A stretch of DNA of 64,000 nt from Massilia sp. Root351 (GTDB taxonomy: Bacteria > Pseudomonadota > Gammaproteobacteria > Burkholderiales > Burkholderiaceae_D), in assembly GCF_001425045.1 (NCBI RefSeq), contig NZ_LMDJ01000023.1, positions 323,420-387,419 of the forward strand, written 5' to 3'. The notes under the pieces are model-generated. The model did not search any database. It was given only the letters and a program-made list of their open reading frames with translations, and was not told the DNA's origin. A program made the position numbers and the translations under genes. Shown in pieces: positions 1 to 8,669 of this stretch (its first letter is position 1; each line of letters begins with the position of its first letter).

Positions 1-72
1 ATGGAGGCGCAATCCCTGCCGGCAAATCTGCCGGCAGCCGACGTGAAGACCGTTAAGAATCCGTTCGAATAA
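1..72 (+). CDS. C-terminal end of a gene entering from the left
   Basis: Only frame 1 stays open from the first base to the TAA at 70-72; the other two plus frames meet stops at about 44 and 56. The last 23 codons read as a polar, proline-containing tail ending in Val-Lys-Asn-Pro-Phe-Glu. The window happens to start on an ATG, so a free 23-residue peptide cannot be excluded, but the tail of a larger protein is more likely. The family cannot be recognised from this fragment. Confidence 0.45.
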   Translation: MEAQSLPANLPAADVKTVKNPFE

Positions 73-127
73 GTCAAGTTCAGCGATTTTGCTTGCTTCA
101 TCATGATAATGCAGGCAAAATCGCCGC

Positions 128-598
128 ATGGATACCCACGACCTGCAAATTCTACAGCTGATCCAGTCCGATAACCGGCGCTCCGCTGCCGAGATCGGGC
201 AGGAAATCGGCTTGTCCGTTTCCGCCGTCAGTGACAGGCTGCGGCGCCTGAACGCGTCCGGCGCGGTGGCCGGCAACCGCGCGGTGATCGACCCGGCACG
301 CGTCGGCATCACCGTGTGTGCTTTCGTCTTCGTGGACCTGGAGCCGCGCGCCGACGAGGCCCTGTTCGCGGCTGCCTTGCGTTCCTTCGCCGAGGTGCAG
401 GAAGCGCACCACATCACCGGCCCGCATTCATGGCTGGTGAAAGTGCGCGTGTGCGACACCGCCGCTCTGCAGCGCTTCCTCACCACGCAGCTCAAGCCGG
501 TGCAGGGCGTGCTGCGCACCGAGACCATCATCGCGCTGGATACGGCCAAGGAAACCTCCGAACTGTGCTTCAGCCCGGGACAGGGGGCTGCGCCATGA
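128..598 (+). CDS. Lrp/AsnC family transcriptional regulator
   Basis: This 156-residue protein has the usual Lrp/AsnC length and layout: an N-terminal winged helix-turn-helix (about residues 4-60, with SAAEIGQEIGLSVSAVSDRL as the recognition region) and a C-terminal ligand-sensing domain (about 65-145). Such proteins are feast/famine regulators that bind amino acids. Its stop overlaps the ATG of a LysE-type exporter by four bases (ATGA, 595-598), so the two genes are almost certainly co-translated. Inference: the regulator senses the amino acid or related solute that the exporter removes. The effector cannot be read from the sequence. Confidence 0.9.
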   Translation: MDTHDLQILQLIQSDNRRSAAEIGQEIGLSVSAVSDRLRRLNASGAVAGNRAVIDPARVGITVCAFVFVDLEPRADEALFAAALRSFAEVQEAHHITGPHSWLVKVRVCDTAALQRFLTTQLKPVQGVLRTETIIALDTAKETSELCFSPGQGAAP

Positions 599-1296
599 TC
601 GAGATGGGTTCGACCCTGATGCGGGGTGCGGTGATCGGCTTCGCCATCGCGGCGCCGGTGGGCCCGGTGGGCCTGCTGTGCATCCGCCGCACCTTCGCCC
701 ACGGCGCCCGCACCGGGCTGGCGTCCGGCTTGGGCGCGGCCACGGCGGACGCCATGTACGGATTGATCGCGGCCCTGGGCATCAGCGCCGTTGCAGCGCT
801 GCTGCTGGAACATGCGGCGCTGCTGCGCATGGTCGGCGGCTTGCTGATGGCCGGACTAGGAATTGCCGCGCTGCGCCGCGCCCGCGCGATGCAGGCGCCG
901 GCGCCCGTCGCGCACGGCCAGCAGGGCCAGGCTGCGGCCGCCCAGCCGCCGTCGGCGGACGCAGCCGCCGCGCCCCTCGCGGCGACAGCGCGCGGCCTGT
1001 TCGGCGCTTTCGGCAGCACCTTCGCGCTGACTGCCTCCAGCCCGATGACCATCCTCTCCTTCGCCGGCCTGCTGGCGGCCCTGGCGCCCCCCGATGGCAG
1101 CATGGCCGGCGGCCTGCTGCTGGTGGCCGGCGTGTTCGCCGGTTCCATCGCATGGTGGGCGCTGCTGGTGGGCGGCGTGGCCGCCAGCCGCAAGGCGGTT
1201 TCGCCTGGAATCCTGCGCATCATCGAAGCGGTATCGGGATGCGCCTTGCTGGCCTTCGCTGCCTGGTCGCTGATCACCGGGATGACAATGGCCTGA
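595..1296 (+). CDS. LysE family amino-acid exporter
   Basis: The 233-residue inner-membrane protein opens with GAVIGFAIAAPVGPVGLLCI, the conserved first transmembrane segment of the LysE/RhtB superfamily, followed by roughly five further hydrophobic segments. LysE proteins export basic or neutral amino acids by proton exchange. The ATG at 595 was chosen because it overlaps the stop of the Lrp gene; longer readings of this frame run through the regulator and are artefacts. A cytoplasmic-type linker rich in Ala, Pro and Gln lies at about residues 98-125, longer than usual for the family. The substrate is not predictable. Confidence 0.88.
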   Translation: MIEMGSTLMRGAVIGFAIAAPVGPVGLLCIRRTFAHGARTGLASGLGAATADAMYGLIAALGISAVAALLLEHAALLRMVGGLLMAGLGIAALRRARAMQAPAPVAHGQQGQAAAAQPPSADAAAAPLAATARGLFGAFGSTFALTASSPMTILSFAGLLAALAPPDGSMAGGLLLVAGVFAGSIAWWALLVGGVAASRKAVSPGILRIIEAVSGCALLAFAAWSLITGMTMA

Positions 1297-1309
1297 TCAA
1301 TGGCCTGAT
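1286..1309 (+). repeat. 12-bp tandem duplication across the LysE stop codon
   Basis: The unit caatggcctgat occurs at 1286-1297 and again at 1298-1309. The first unit contains the LysE stop codon (1294-1296). Because the unit is a multiple of three, the second copy places another TGA in the same frame. It looks like a replication-slippage duplication with no coding effect. Confidence 0.85.
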
Positions 1310-1346
1310 CGGATCCTGAAAACGGTGCTAAAGTAGCAGGCAGCCC

Positions 1347-2096
1347 ATGCCTATTCATTACGCCCGAAAACTCACCGGCAGCAAACGCAGCCCCGACGGC
1401 AACCGCCACCTTGGCGTGCTGTTGTGCTTTGTCGCCGGCGCGATCAACGCGGGCGGCTTCCTGGCCGTGCGCCAATACACTTCCCACATGACCGGCATCG
1501 TGTCCGACATGGCCGACAACCTGGCGCTGGGCGCTTACCGCCTGGTGCTGCCGGGCCTGGGCGCTCTGCTGTCCTTCCTCGCCGGCGCGGCTTGTTCGGC
1601 CATCATGGTCAATTACGCGCGCCGGCGCCGGATGCACGGCGAGTATGCACTGCCCTTGCTGCTGGAAGCCTTGCTGCTGCTGGGCTTCGGCGTTTTGGGC
1701 GCGCAACTGGCGGACATTGCCGGCCTGTTTGTTCCGCTCACCGTGATGACGCTGTGCTTCATCATGGGCCTGCAGAACGCGCTGATCACCAAGATCTCGA
1801 AGGCCGAGATCCGTACCACCCACATCACCGGTATCGTGACCGACATCGGCATTGAGTTGGGCAAGCTGGCGTACTGGAACGGGCGCGAACTGCAGCCGGG
1901 CCAGCACCGCGTGCAAGCCAACGGCGAGCGCCTGTGGCTGCTGGTGACGCTGGTATCCGCGTTCTTTGCCGGCGGCGTGTCCGGCGCGCTGGGCTTCCAG
2001 ACCATGGGCTACACGGCAACCGTTCCATTGGCGCTGCTACTGGTGGCAATGGCGATCGTCCCTGCGCTGGACGATTTGGTGGCCCGCCAGGGCTAA
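1347..2096 (+). CDS. DUF1275 / YoaK family membrane protein
   Basis: This 249-residue integral membrane protein has about six hydrophobic segments and the family hallmarks GAINAGGFLAVRQYTSHMTG near residue 33 and a later ITKISKAEIRTTHITGIVTD motif. DUF1275 proteins are widespread and functionally uncharacterised; a transport role is usually assumed. It begins 50 bp after the LysE gene on the same strand and may be read from the same transcript. The start is the ATG at 1347; an N-terminal polar stretch of about 20 residues precedes the first membrane helix. Confidence 0.88.
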   Translation: MPIHYARKLTGSKRSPDGNRHLGVLLCFVAGAINAGGFLAVRQYTSHMTGIVSDMADNLALGAYRLVLPGLGALLSFLAGAACSAIMVNYARRRRMHGEYALPLLLEALLLLGFGVLGAQLADIAGLFVPLTVMTLCFIMGLQNALITKISKAEIRTTHITGIVTDIGIELGKLAYWNGRELQPGQHRVQANGERLWLLVTLVSAFFAGGVSGALGFQTMGYTATVPLALLLVAMAIVPALDDLVARQG

Positions 2097-2136
2097 GTAA
2101 CGATGGCTGCATGGCGTCAAATTCCGCTTGCACCGT

Positions 2137-2154
2137 TATCCAATATGCTGGATA
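2137..2154. promoter_or_regulatory. Candidate operator for the XRE-cupin regulator
   Basis: A perfect dyad TATCCA-N6-TGGATA ends 11 bases before the ATG of the regulator at 2166. Its position directly before an autoregulated regulator class fits a self-repression site. A promoter is not clear: TTGCAC at 2129 and GATACT at 2151 would give a weak -35/-10 with the dyad between them. The role is inferred from position and symmetry. Confidence 0.45.
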
Positions 2155-2165
2155 CTTAATCCACT

Positions 2166-2747
2166 ATGACGGAATCTTCTCTCCATTTGTTAATTGCCCA
2201 GCGCGTGCGCGAACTGCGCGCCGCGCGCGGCCAGTCACTGGACGCGCTGGCCAGCCACTGCGGTGTCAGCCGTTCCATGCTGTCGTTGATCGAACGCGGC
2301 GAAAGCAGTCCCACCGCCGTGGTGCTGGAGAAGCTGGCCACCGGCCTTGGCGTGACACTGGCCTCGCTGTTCGAGGCGCCGGCGGCGGCGGGCGATCCAG
2401 TTTCTCGCCGTGCCCAGCAGCAGTCCTGGCGCGACCCGCATTCCGGCTACGTGCGGCGCAACGTGTCGCCGGCAGGCGTGGCCTCGCCGATCCAGCTGGT
2501 GGAAGTCGAGTTCCCGCCTCTGGCCCGCGTGGCCTATGAAACCGCCGCGCGCGAGCCGCAGGTGCACCAGCAGGTGTGGATACTGGAAGGCGTGATCGAG
2601 ATTACCTATGGCGAGGAACTGTTCCGGCTGGGCGCGGGGGACTGCTACGCGATGGTGCTGGACCGGCCCATGGCGTTCCACAATCCTACCGGCGAGACCA
2701 CGCGCTACGCGGTCGTCATTACCACCACAGGCAACTTCAGGAGCTGA
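2166..2747 (+). CDS. XRE family regulator with C-terminal cupin domain
   Basis: The protein is 193 residues long. Residues about 8-62 form an XRE helix-turn-helix (SLDALASHCGVSRSMLSLIE), and residues about 105-190 form a cupin_2 sensor fold (RLGAGDCYAMVLDRPMAFHN). This two-domain class regulates small metabolic or detoxification operons in response to an unknown ligand in the cupin barrel. The next gene, a GNAT acetyltransferase, begins one base after the stop, so the two form an operon; regulator/GNAT pairs of this type are common. A palindrome just upstream suggests autoregulation. Confidence 0.9.
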   Translation: MTESSLHLLIAQRVRELRAARGQSLDALASHCGVSRSMLSLIERGESSPTAVVLEKLATGLGVTLASLFEAPAAAGDPVSRRAQQQSWRDPHSGYVRRNVSPAGVASPIQLVEVEFPPLARVAYETAAREPQVHQQVWILEGVIEITYGEELFRLGAGDCYAMVLDRPMAFHNPTGETTRYAVVITTTGNFRS

Positions 2748-2748
2748 C

Positions 2749-3981
2749 ATGCAGGACTATCGCGTACACCGCCTGGCTTCCGTCAGCGAGGCCCACATCC
2801 AGGAACTGGCGGACCTGTTGACCGATTGCGTGGAGGGCGGCGCATCGGTGAGTTTCATGCAGCCCTTGGGGATGGACAAGGCGCTGGCCTTCTGGCGCGG
2901 CGTCGCGGACGGGGTGGCGTGCGGCGAGCGCGCATTGATGGTGGCCGAGGACGACACCGGCATCCTCGGCACGGTGCAGCTGGTGCTGGCGCAGCCGGAT
3001 AACCAGCCGCACCGGGCGGACGTCTCCAAGATGCTGGTGCGGCGCCGTGCGCGCCGGCGCGGCCTGGGCGAGGCGCTGATGCGGCACGCCGAGCAGGTGG
3101 CGCGCGACTGCGGCAAATGGCTGCTGGTGCTGGACACCGCCAGCCCCGACGCGGAGCGGCTGTACCAGCGGCAGGGCTGGCAGCGCGTCGGCGTGGTGCC
3201 CGACTTTGCGCTGATGCCCGACGGCGCGCTGTGCGACACCACTTTCTATTACCGCAAACTGGAGCCGCTGGCGCTGGACAATCCGGTCTGGAACGCGCTT
3301 GGCGGCAACGGCCTTGACGGTGGCAGCGGCAGTGGAACACACGCCGCGATGGCACTGCGCAATGGCCTGGCCGCGCGCTATCCGCGCGACGTGTCGCCGC
3401 TGGCGGGGCTGCGCGAGCCGTCGGCACAAGCGTTCGAAGACTTGCGCGCGATGGTCGAAACCGATGAGGAAGTGTGGCTGCTGACGCCCAGCCCGCTGGC
3501 GCTGCCGCCGGAATGGGAAGTGGTGCGGGCGCGCTATATCGACCAGATGGTCTACACGGGCCCGCATCCCGTGCAGGCCGGCCCGCACGCCTGGCCGCTG
3601 CTGGCGCTGGGCGCCGACGATGTGCCGGAAATGATAGCGCTGGCGGCGGAAACCAGGCCGGGGCCGTTCGTGCGGAAGACCATCACCATGGGCCGCTATC
3701 TTGGTGTACGCGCGGCCGGCGGCAGCCTGGCGGCGATGTCCGGCACGCGCATGGCGCTGGACGGGTACACGGAAATCAGCGCGGTCTGCACCAGCCCTGA
3801 AGCGCGCGGCGCAGGCCACGCGCGGGCCCTGATGCAGTCGCTGATGGCGCAGATCCAGGCGTCCGGCAAGACGCCGTTCCTGCACGTGAAAACGGAAAAC
3901 GGCGCCAAGCAAGTCTATGAAAAATTAGGCTTTGCCGTGCGCCGCGAGATCTGCTTCAGCGTAATCAGGCGCGTAGCCTGA
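2749..3981 (+). CDS. Double-domain GNAT acetyltransferase (fusion)
   Basis: The 410-residue protein carries two complete GNAT folds. The first (about 1-170) has the acetyl-CoA loop as RRRARRRGLGEALM near residue 105. The second (about 178-410) resembles stand-alone FR47-type acetyltransferases, beginning at LDNPVWNAL and carrying SPEARGAGHARALM near residue 350. The junction is a short YYRKLEPLALDNP segment, and a glycine/serine-rich insert (GGNGLDGGSGSG) follows at once. Both CoA-binding loops look intact, so both halves may be active. The ATG at 2749 lies one base after the XRE-cupin stop. The substrate is unknown. Confidence 0.82.
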   Translation: MQDYRVHRLASVSEAHIQELADLLTDCVEGGASVSFMQPLGMDKALAFWRGVADGVACGERALMVAEDDTGILGTVQLVLAQPDNQPHRADVSKMLVRRRARRRGLGEALMRHAEQVARDCGKWLLVLDTASPDAERLYQRQGWQRVGVVPDFALMPDGALCDTTFYYRKLEPLALDNPVWNALGGNGLDGGSGSGTHAAMALRNGLAARYPRDVSPLAGLREPSAQAFEDLRAMVETDEEVWLLTPSPLALPPEWEVVRARYIDQMVYTGPHPVQAGPHAWPLLALGADDVPEMIALAAETRPGPFVRKTITMGRYLGVRAAGGSLAAMSGTRMALDGYTEISAVCTSPEARGAGHARALMQSLMAQIQASGKTPFLHVKTENGAKQVYEKLGFAVRREICFSVIRRVA

Positions 3982-6813
3982 TCATTCCGCGAACACCTGG
4001 GCCGACGGCGTGATCTTCACCGCCTCCGGCTTGATGTTCAGCTTCAGGTTGCCGATCACCTGGTCTTCGTCCAGCACTTCCTTCGGCTTGTTGCCGTCGT
4101 ACTTGATGGGTGAGGGCGCGTCGCTGAGCAGTTTTTCCTTCAGGCCGGCGGCATCCTTGGTGATCATGACCACCGACAGGTTTCTGGCCGACAGGTGTTT
4201 CTTCATGGCCGCGTTGACGTCGTCGACGGTCAGCTTCGACAGGCCGTCCCGCATCAGCTTTGTGAATTCGGGCGTGTCGTACCACTGCGAATCGAGCGCA
4301 TAGCCCAGTTGCTGGTCCTGCGTCGAGGTCATGACGAACACGTTCTTCATCAGGTAGCCGCGCGTGGTTTCGAACTGCTCCTTGCTCATGCCGTTGCTGA
4401 GCGCCTTATCCAGTTCCGACAGCGCGATGCGCAGCGCGAAGTGGCCGTTTTCAGGCGCCACAGGGCGGATCCACACCTCGAACAGCTGTGCCTTGCGTCC
4501 CAGGTTAGGGTTGGGGAAGAACTGGAACATTCCGCGCGGGAAGGCTTCGGTGTACGCGTAATCGCCATAGTTCATGCCGCGCAGTTGGCGGATGCGCTGG
4601 TACAGCAGGGCGCTCGACGAACGGTGCTCGCCCAGCCAGGTCTTCACCATCCACAAGGCGGGGAAGTCGGTGTGGGAACGGGTTACCGTGAGCGGCAGGC
4701 CGAAGGAAATGGCGGTGGCGCGAGTGTTCTTCTCGATGATCTCGATTTCCAGTCCGGCCGGCGTCTTGCCCACCGGCGGCTTGCTTGCCGGCAGGCCGGC
4801 GCCATCGGGAAGCTTGGCCAGCGCCTGCTTCAGCGTGGCGGTCATGGCCTCGCTCACGTCGCCGGAAATGCCGACGCGCACGGCGCCCTGGGTGTAGGCG
4901 GTTTTCCAGAAGTTCTTCACATCGTCCAGCGTGATGCTGTCCAGGCCCTTGGCGGTGCCCAGCACGGCGTGGCCATAGCCGCTGCCCGCGAACACATTCG
5001 CCTGCAGGCGCTCCTTGCCCAGTTCTTCCTCGTTGTTGTCCTTCAGGTCAACTTGCAGCGCGTTTTTCTGCGCATCCTTCAGGCGGCGGAAGTCTTCCTG
5101 GCGGAAGCCCGGCGACAGCAGCATCGGCAGCGCGATCTCGTTGAAGGCGGCCCAGTTGTCCTTGTGGATGGAGCCGGTGAAGGTGGTCATCTCCTTGTCG
5201 GTCTGCTCGCTGAAGCTGCCTGCCATGGGGAAGAACGCCTTGGCGATCTCGTCGATCTTGCGGTCGGTGGAGCCGGCCGAGGCCACCATGGCGGCGGTCA
5301 GCGCCGCCAGGCCTTCCTTGCCGGCCGGGTCGTGGGCGGAACCGGCCGAGAACAGCAGCTTGTAACGGATCTGCGGCAGGGCGGACTTTTGCACCAGCAC
5401 GTCGAGGTTGGCCTTGCCCGCCTTCGGCTCGAAGCTGGCCAGTTTCGGCAGCGTGCCGATCTGCGCCGGCAGCGTGGAGTGCGACAGTGTGGTCACCACC
5501 ATGCCGTCGTCGGTGAGGAACTTGCGGCCGGCGGCCAGCAGGTCGGCCGGGGTCAGCGAGTCCAGCACGCGGTAGTAGTTGTTGATGGTGCCGTAGGAGC
5601 GGTTGAAATGCACGAAGGAGGCCAGCGTGCCGGCGATCTGTTCGGTATTGTCCAGCGAGCGGATTACGCCGTACTTCAGCGCGGACTTGGCTTCGGCCAG
5701 CGTCTTGTCGCTGACCGCTTCGGTGCGCGCCTTGGCGACGGTTTGCAGGATGGCGTCGCGCACGTAGATGGCGTCATCGCCTTTCTTCACGCGGGCGGCG
5801 ATCAGGGCCAGCGTCGGATCGACGCGGTTGGGCGTGCTGTCGAACAGCTGGTCCACTTTCTGCTCGTCCTGTACCAGGCGCTTGAATAGCGGCGAGGTAC
5901 GGCCGAAGGACAGCGACAGCAGCATCGACAGCGCGGCCTGCTCCTTGGCTTGTTCGGAGAAGGCCGGCGCGCGGAAGGCGACGGTGACCAGCGGCAGGGT
6001 GGGCGTGGCCCAAGGAACGTGCTTGTAGATGGCGCCTGCCGGAGCCGGTTCCACCGGCACGTCGGCCTTGTAGCTGCCGCGCTGCCATTTGCTCCAGTAT
6101 TTTTCCACCATGGCGATAGCCTTGTCCGGCTCCACGTCGCCGGCGACGATGATGGTGGTGCGCTCAGGGCGGTACCAGCGGTCGAAAAACACCTTGGAAT
6201 AGGCATACTGGTTCGGCATGTCCTCGATGTCCTTGATGAAGCCCATCGTGGTGTGCTTGTAGGTGTGCTTTTCAAAGGCGGCGTCGCGCATCACTTCGAA
6301 CAGCTTGGAGAACGGATTGGCGCTGTTCTTGTTGTATTCGCCCAGCACGGCGCGCGATTCGGTCTTGAACACGTCTTCGCTGTACTCCAGGTTCTGGAAG
6401 CGGTCCGCTTCCACCTTCAGCACGGTGTCCAGGTCTTCCTTGGCGAAGGTGGTGTAGTAGTTGGTCAGGTCGTCGCTGGTGTAGGCGTTCTGGCGCGCGC
6501 CGGCCTTGGTGATGATGTCCTGGTATTTCTCGGGCGGGTAGTTCTTGGTGCCCCGGAACATCATATGCTCGAAGAAGTGGGCGAAACCGGACTTGCCGGG
6601 CTCCACCTCATTGCGCGAACCGGTCTGCACCGGGATCTGCAGCGAGACGATGTTGGGGAAGCCGGTCGGCACGACGATCACTTTCAGGCCGTTGGCGAGG
6701 GTCTTCTCGGTGGCTTTGAAGGGCAGCAGATCGGCCTTGGCCGGGCTGACCGAAGGCGCCGCCATCGCGGGCGCGGCCAGTGCCAGGGTAAGGACTGGTA
6801 TCAGCTTGGACAC
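3982..6813 (-). CDS. M16 family zinc metallopeptidase (pitrilysin/insulinase type), exported
   Basis: This 943-residue protein has a Sec-type signal peptide (cleavage near Ala18) and two tandem M16 halves. The N-terminal half bears the inverted zinc motif H79-F-F-E82-H83, with the third ligand E159 in RAVLGEYNKN, exactly the spacing expected (HxxEH-x75-E). The C-terminal half lacks the motif, as is normal for the non-catalytic clam-shell half. Family members degrade peptides in the periplasm. The gene abuts the convergent GNAT gene: the two stops share the palindrome TGATCA at 3979-3984 with no intervening base. No obvious operon partner exists. Confidence 0.93.
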   Translation of the reverse strand: MSKLIPVLTLALAAPAMAAPSVSPAKADLLPFKATEKTLANGLKVIVVPTGFPNIVSLQIPVQTGSRNEVEPGKSGFAHFFEHMMFRGTKNYPPEKYQDIITKAGARQNAYTSDDLTNYYTTFAKEDLDTVLKVEADRFQNLEYSEDVFKTESRAVLGEYNKNSANPFSKLFEVMRDAAFEKHTYKHTTMGFIKDIEDMPNQYAYSKVFFDRWYRPERTTIIVAGDVEPDKAIAMVEKYWSKWQRGSYKADVPVEPAPAGAIYKHVPWATPTLPLVTVAFRAPAFSEQAKEQAALSMLLSLSFGRTSPLFKRLVQDEQKVDQLFDSTPNRVDPTLALIAARVKKGDDAIYVRDAILQTVAKARTEAVSDKTLAEAKSALKYGVIRSLDNTEQIAGTLASFVHFNRSYGTINNYYRVLDSLTPADLLAAGRKFLTDDGMVVTTLSHSTLPAQIGTLPKLASFEPKAGKANLDVLVQKSALPQIRYKLLFSAGSAHDPAGKEGLAALTAAMVASAGSTDRKIDEIAKAFFPMAGSFSEQTDKEMTTFTGSIHKDNWAAFNEIALPMLLSPGFRQEDFRRLKDAQKNALQVDLKDNNEEELGKERLQANVFAGSGYGHAVLGTAKGLDSITLDDVKNFWKTAYTQGAVRVGISGDVSEAMTATLKQALAKLPDGAGLPASKPPVGKTPAGLEIEIIEKNTRATAISFGLPLTVTRSHTDFPALWMVKTWLGEHRSSSALLYQRIRQLRGMNYGDYAYTEAFPRGMFQFFPNPNLGRKAQLFEVWIRPVAPENGHFALRIALSELDKALSNGMSKEQFETTRGYLMKNVFVMTSTQDQQLGYALDSQWYDTPEFTKLMRDGLSKLTVDDVNAAMKKHLSARNLSVVMITKDAAGLKEKLLSDAPSPIKYDGNKPKEVLDEDQVIGNLKLNIKPEAVKITPSAQVFAE

Positions 6814-6956
6814 TTATTTCTCCTTGTTGTTTTAAAAAACCACGCAACCTTGTGGGGAGTGGCAACGTGGAAGAATAAAATATTCAGGCCCGGATGCATA
6901 GGCATTTCGGCGTGCTAACATGAAAGTAAAACGGCCCATTCAGAGCAAGTAACAAT

Positions 6957-8669
6957 ATGAGCGCAACCACCGGTATCAACAGCATCGATGCACTGGCCTA
7001 CAGCAGCTGGACTACGGTGCCCGGCACGGCGGCAACGCTGACCTACCGCTTCCTGACCAGCGTGCCGGGCGACGCCACGGCCGACGATGCCAAGGGTTTC
7101 CAGGCGATGACGTTTGCGCAGCAGCAGGCCACCCGCGCCGCGCTGGACGCCTGGGCTGCCGTGGCCAACGTGACTTTCGTCGAAACCGCCGGCGGCGGAC
7201 AGCTGCGCTTCGGCACCAACGACCAGAGCGGGGACAACAGCAGCGCCTATGCGTACCTGCCTGAACCGGGCGTTGCGTGGGTGGCGCTGTACCTGAACAA
7301 CCGCGGCTACTACAACAGCGTTTTCACGCCCGGCAGCTTCGGTCCGGCCGTGCTGCTGCACGAGATCGGCCACACCCTGGGGCTGAAGCACCCAGGCGAC
7401 TATGATTCGGCCGGCGGCAGCGTGGATGGGCCCTTCCTGCCATCGGCCACCGACAATACCGATTACACGGTGATGTCCTATCACCAGTCGTCCGCTTTCA
7501 ACGGGCGCTACGACGTCTCGCCCATGCTGTACGACATCCAGGCCATCCAGTACCTGTACGGCGCCAACACGGGCTACCGCACCGGGGACGACGTGTACGC
7601 TTTCGGCAGCGGGCAGGCGCCAGTGTGCGTGTGGGACGCGGGCGGCAACAATACCTTCGACTTTTCGGCCTGTACCGGCGCCACGCAGATCGACCTGCGC
7701 GCGGGCGCCTTCAGCGGCACGGCCAGCGGCCTGGCCAATGTGTCGATCGCCTACAACGTATCGATACGGAACGTGCTGACCGGCGCCGGCGGTTCCAGCG
7801 TCACGCTCAACGACGCGGGCAATGTAATGAAAGGCGGCAGCGGCGCCGACGTGGTAAAGGTCGGCGCGGGCGACGACATCATCAACACCGGCGACGGTGA
7901 GGACGCGGTGGTGTTCAGCGGCCTGTTTGCCAGCTATTCCATCATCCGCACGGCGGACGAAGTGCGCATAGGAGGGCAGGGGCTGGATGTGCTGACTGGC
8001 GTGGAGCTGCTGCAGTTCGCCGACATGCGCGTGAACGTGGCGGACCTTGCCTTGCGCGGGCCGGCCGGCGGCACCGGCGGCAACGATATGCTGCAGGCGG
8101 CGCCGGGCAATGAATTCATCGACGGCGGCGCGGGTCTCGATACGCTGGTCTACGGCGCTGCGCGCGGCTCCTACTCGGTGCGCGCGTCCGGCAAGGGCTA
8201 CACCGTCACCGACGGCGGCGGCAGCATCGATGTGCTGAGCAGCGTCGAGCGGCTTGCGTTCAGCGACAGCGCGCTGGCGCTGGACGTGGGCGTGGACGGG
8301 GCGGCCGGCGAAGTGTTCCGCCTGTTCCGGGCGGCGCTGGACCGGGCGCCGGCCAGCGGCGGGCTGGGTTTCTGGATGTCCGCCCTGGACCACGGCACTG
8401 GCCTCGGCGCGCTGGCGCAAAGCTTCCTGGACAGCGCCGAGTTCAACGCACGCTACGGCGGCTATGACAACCGGCAGTTCCTCACGCAGCTGTACTTGAA
8501 CGCGCTGCACCGCGCACCCGACGAGGCCGGCTTGAACTGGAATGTGGCCATCCTTGACGGCGGCATGTCGCGCGCCACCATGCTGCTCAACTTTGCCGAC
8601 TCGCCTGAGTGCCAGGCGGCGGTGGCCGGCCTGATCGGCAATGGCCTGGTCTACACGCCGTTCGGCTAG
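6957..8669 (+). CDS. Secreted metzincin protease with RTX-like repeat and C-terminal DUF4214
   Basis: The 570-residue protein has a metzincin catalytic domain (about 1-200) with the zinc signature H135-E136-x2-H139-x5-H145 and a Met-turn (YTVMSYH) some 30 residues later. A glycine/aspartate-rich segment with GGSGADVVKVGAGDD follows at about 290-310, like RTX calcium-binding turns. The C-terminal 120 residues match DUF4214 (FRAALDRAPASGGLGFW, then LYLNALHRAPDEAGLNW). No N-terminal signal peptide is visible, as expected for type I secreted serralysin-like proteases, but no type I secretion genes lie in the window. Its stop overlaps the stop of the convergent cyclase gene by 4 bp. Confidence 0.88.
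   Translation: MSATTGINSIDALAYSSWTTVPGTAATLTYRFLTSVPGDATADDAKGFQAMTFAQQQATRAALDAWAAVANVTFVETAGGGQLRFGTNDQSGDNSSAYAYLPEPGVAWVALYLNNRGYYNSVFTPGSFGPAVLLHEIGHTLGLKHPGDYDSAGGSVDGPFLPSATDNTDYTVMSYHQSSAFNGRYDVSPMLYDIQAIQYLYGANTGYRTGDDVYAFGSGQAPVCVWDAGGNNTFDFSACTGATQIDLRAGAFSGTASGLANVSIAYNVSIRNVLTGAGGSSVTLNDAGNVMKGGSGADVVKVGAGDDIINTGDGEDAVVFSGLFASYSIIRTADEVRIGGQGLDVLTGVELLQFADMRVNVADLALRGPAGGTGGNDMLQAAPGNEFIDGGAGLDTLVYGAARGSYSVRASGKGYTVTDGGGSIDVLSSVERLAFSDSALALDVGVDGAAGEVFRLFRAALDRAPASGGLGFWMSALDHGTGLGALAQSFLDSAEFNARYGGYDNRQFLTQLYLNALHRAPDEAGLNWNVAILDGGMSRATMLLNFADSPECQAAVAGLIGNGLVYTPFG

Noticed and set aside
4195..5889. A 564-codon plus-strand frame opposite the M16 peptidase
   Set aside because: Shadow of a gene with a complete zinc motif and signal peptide.
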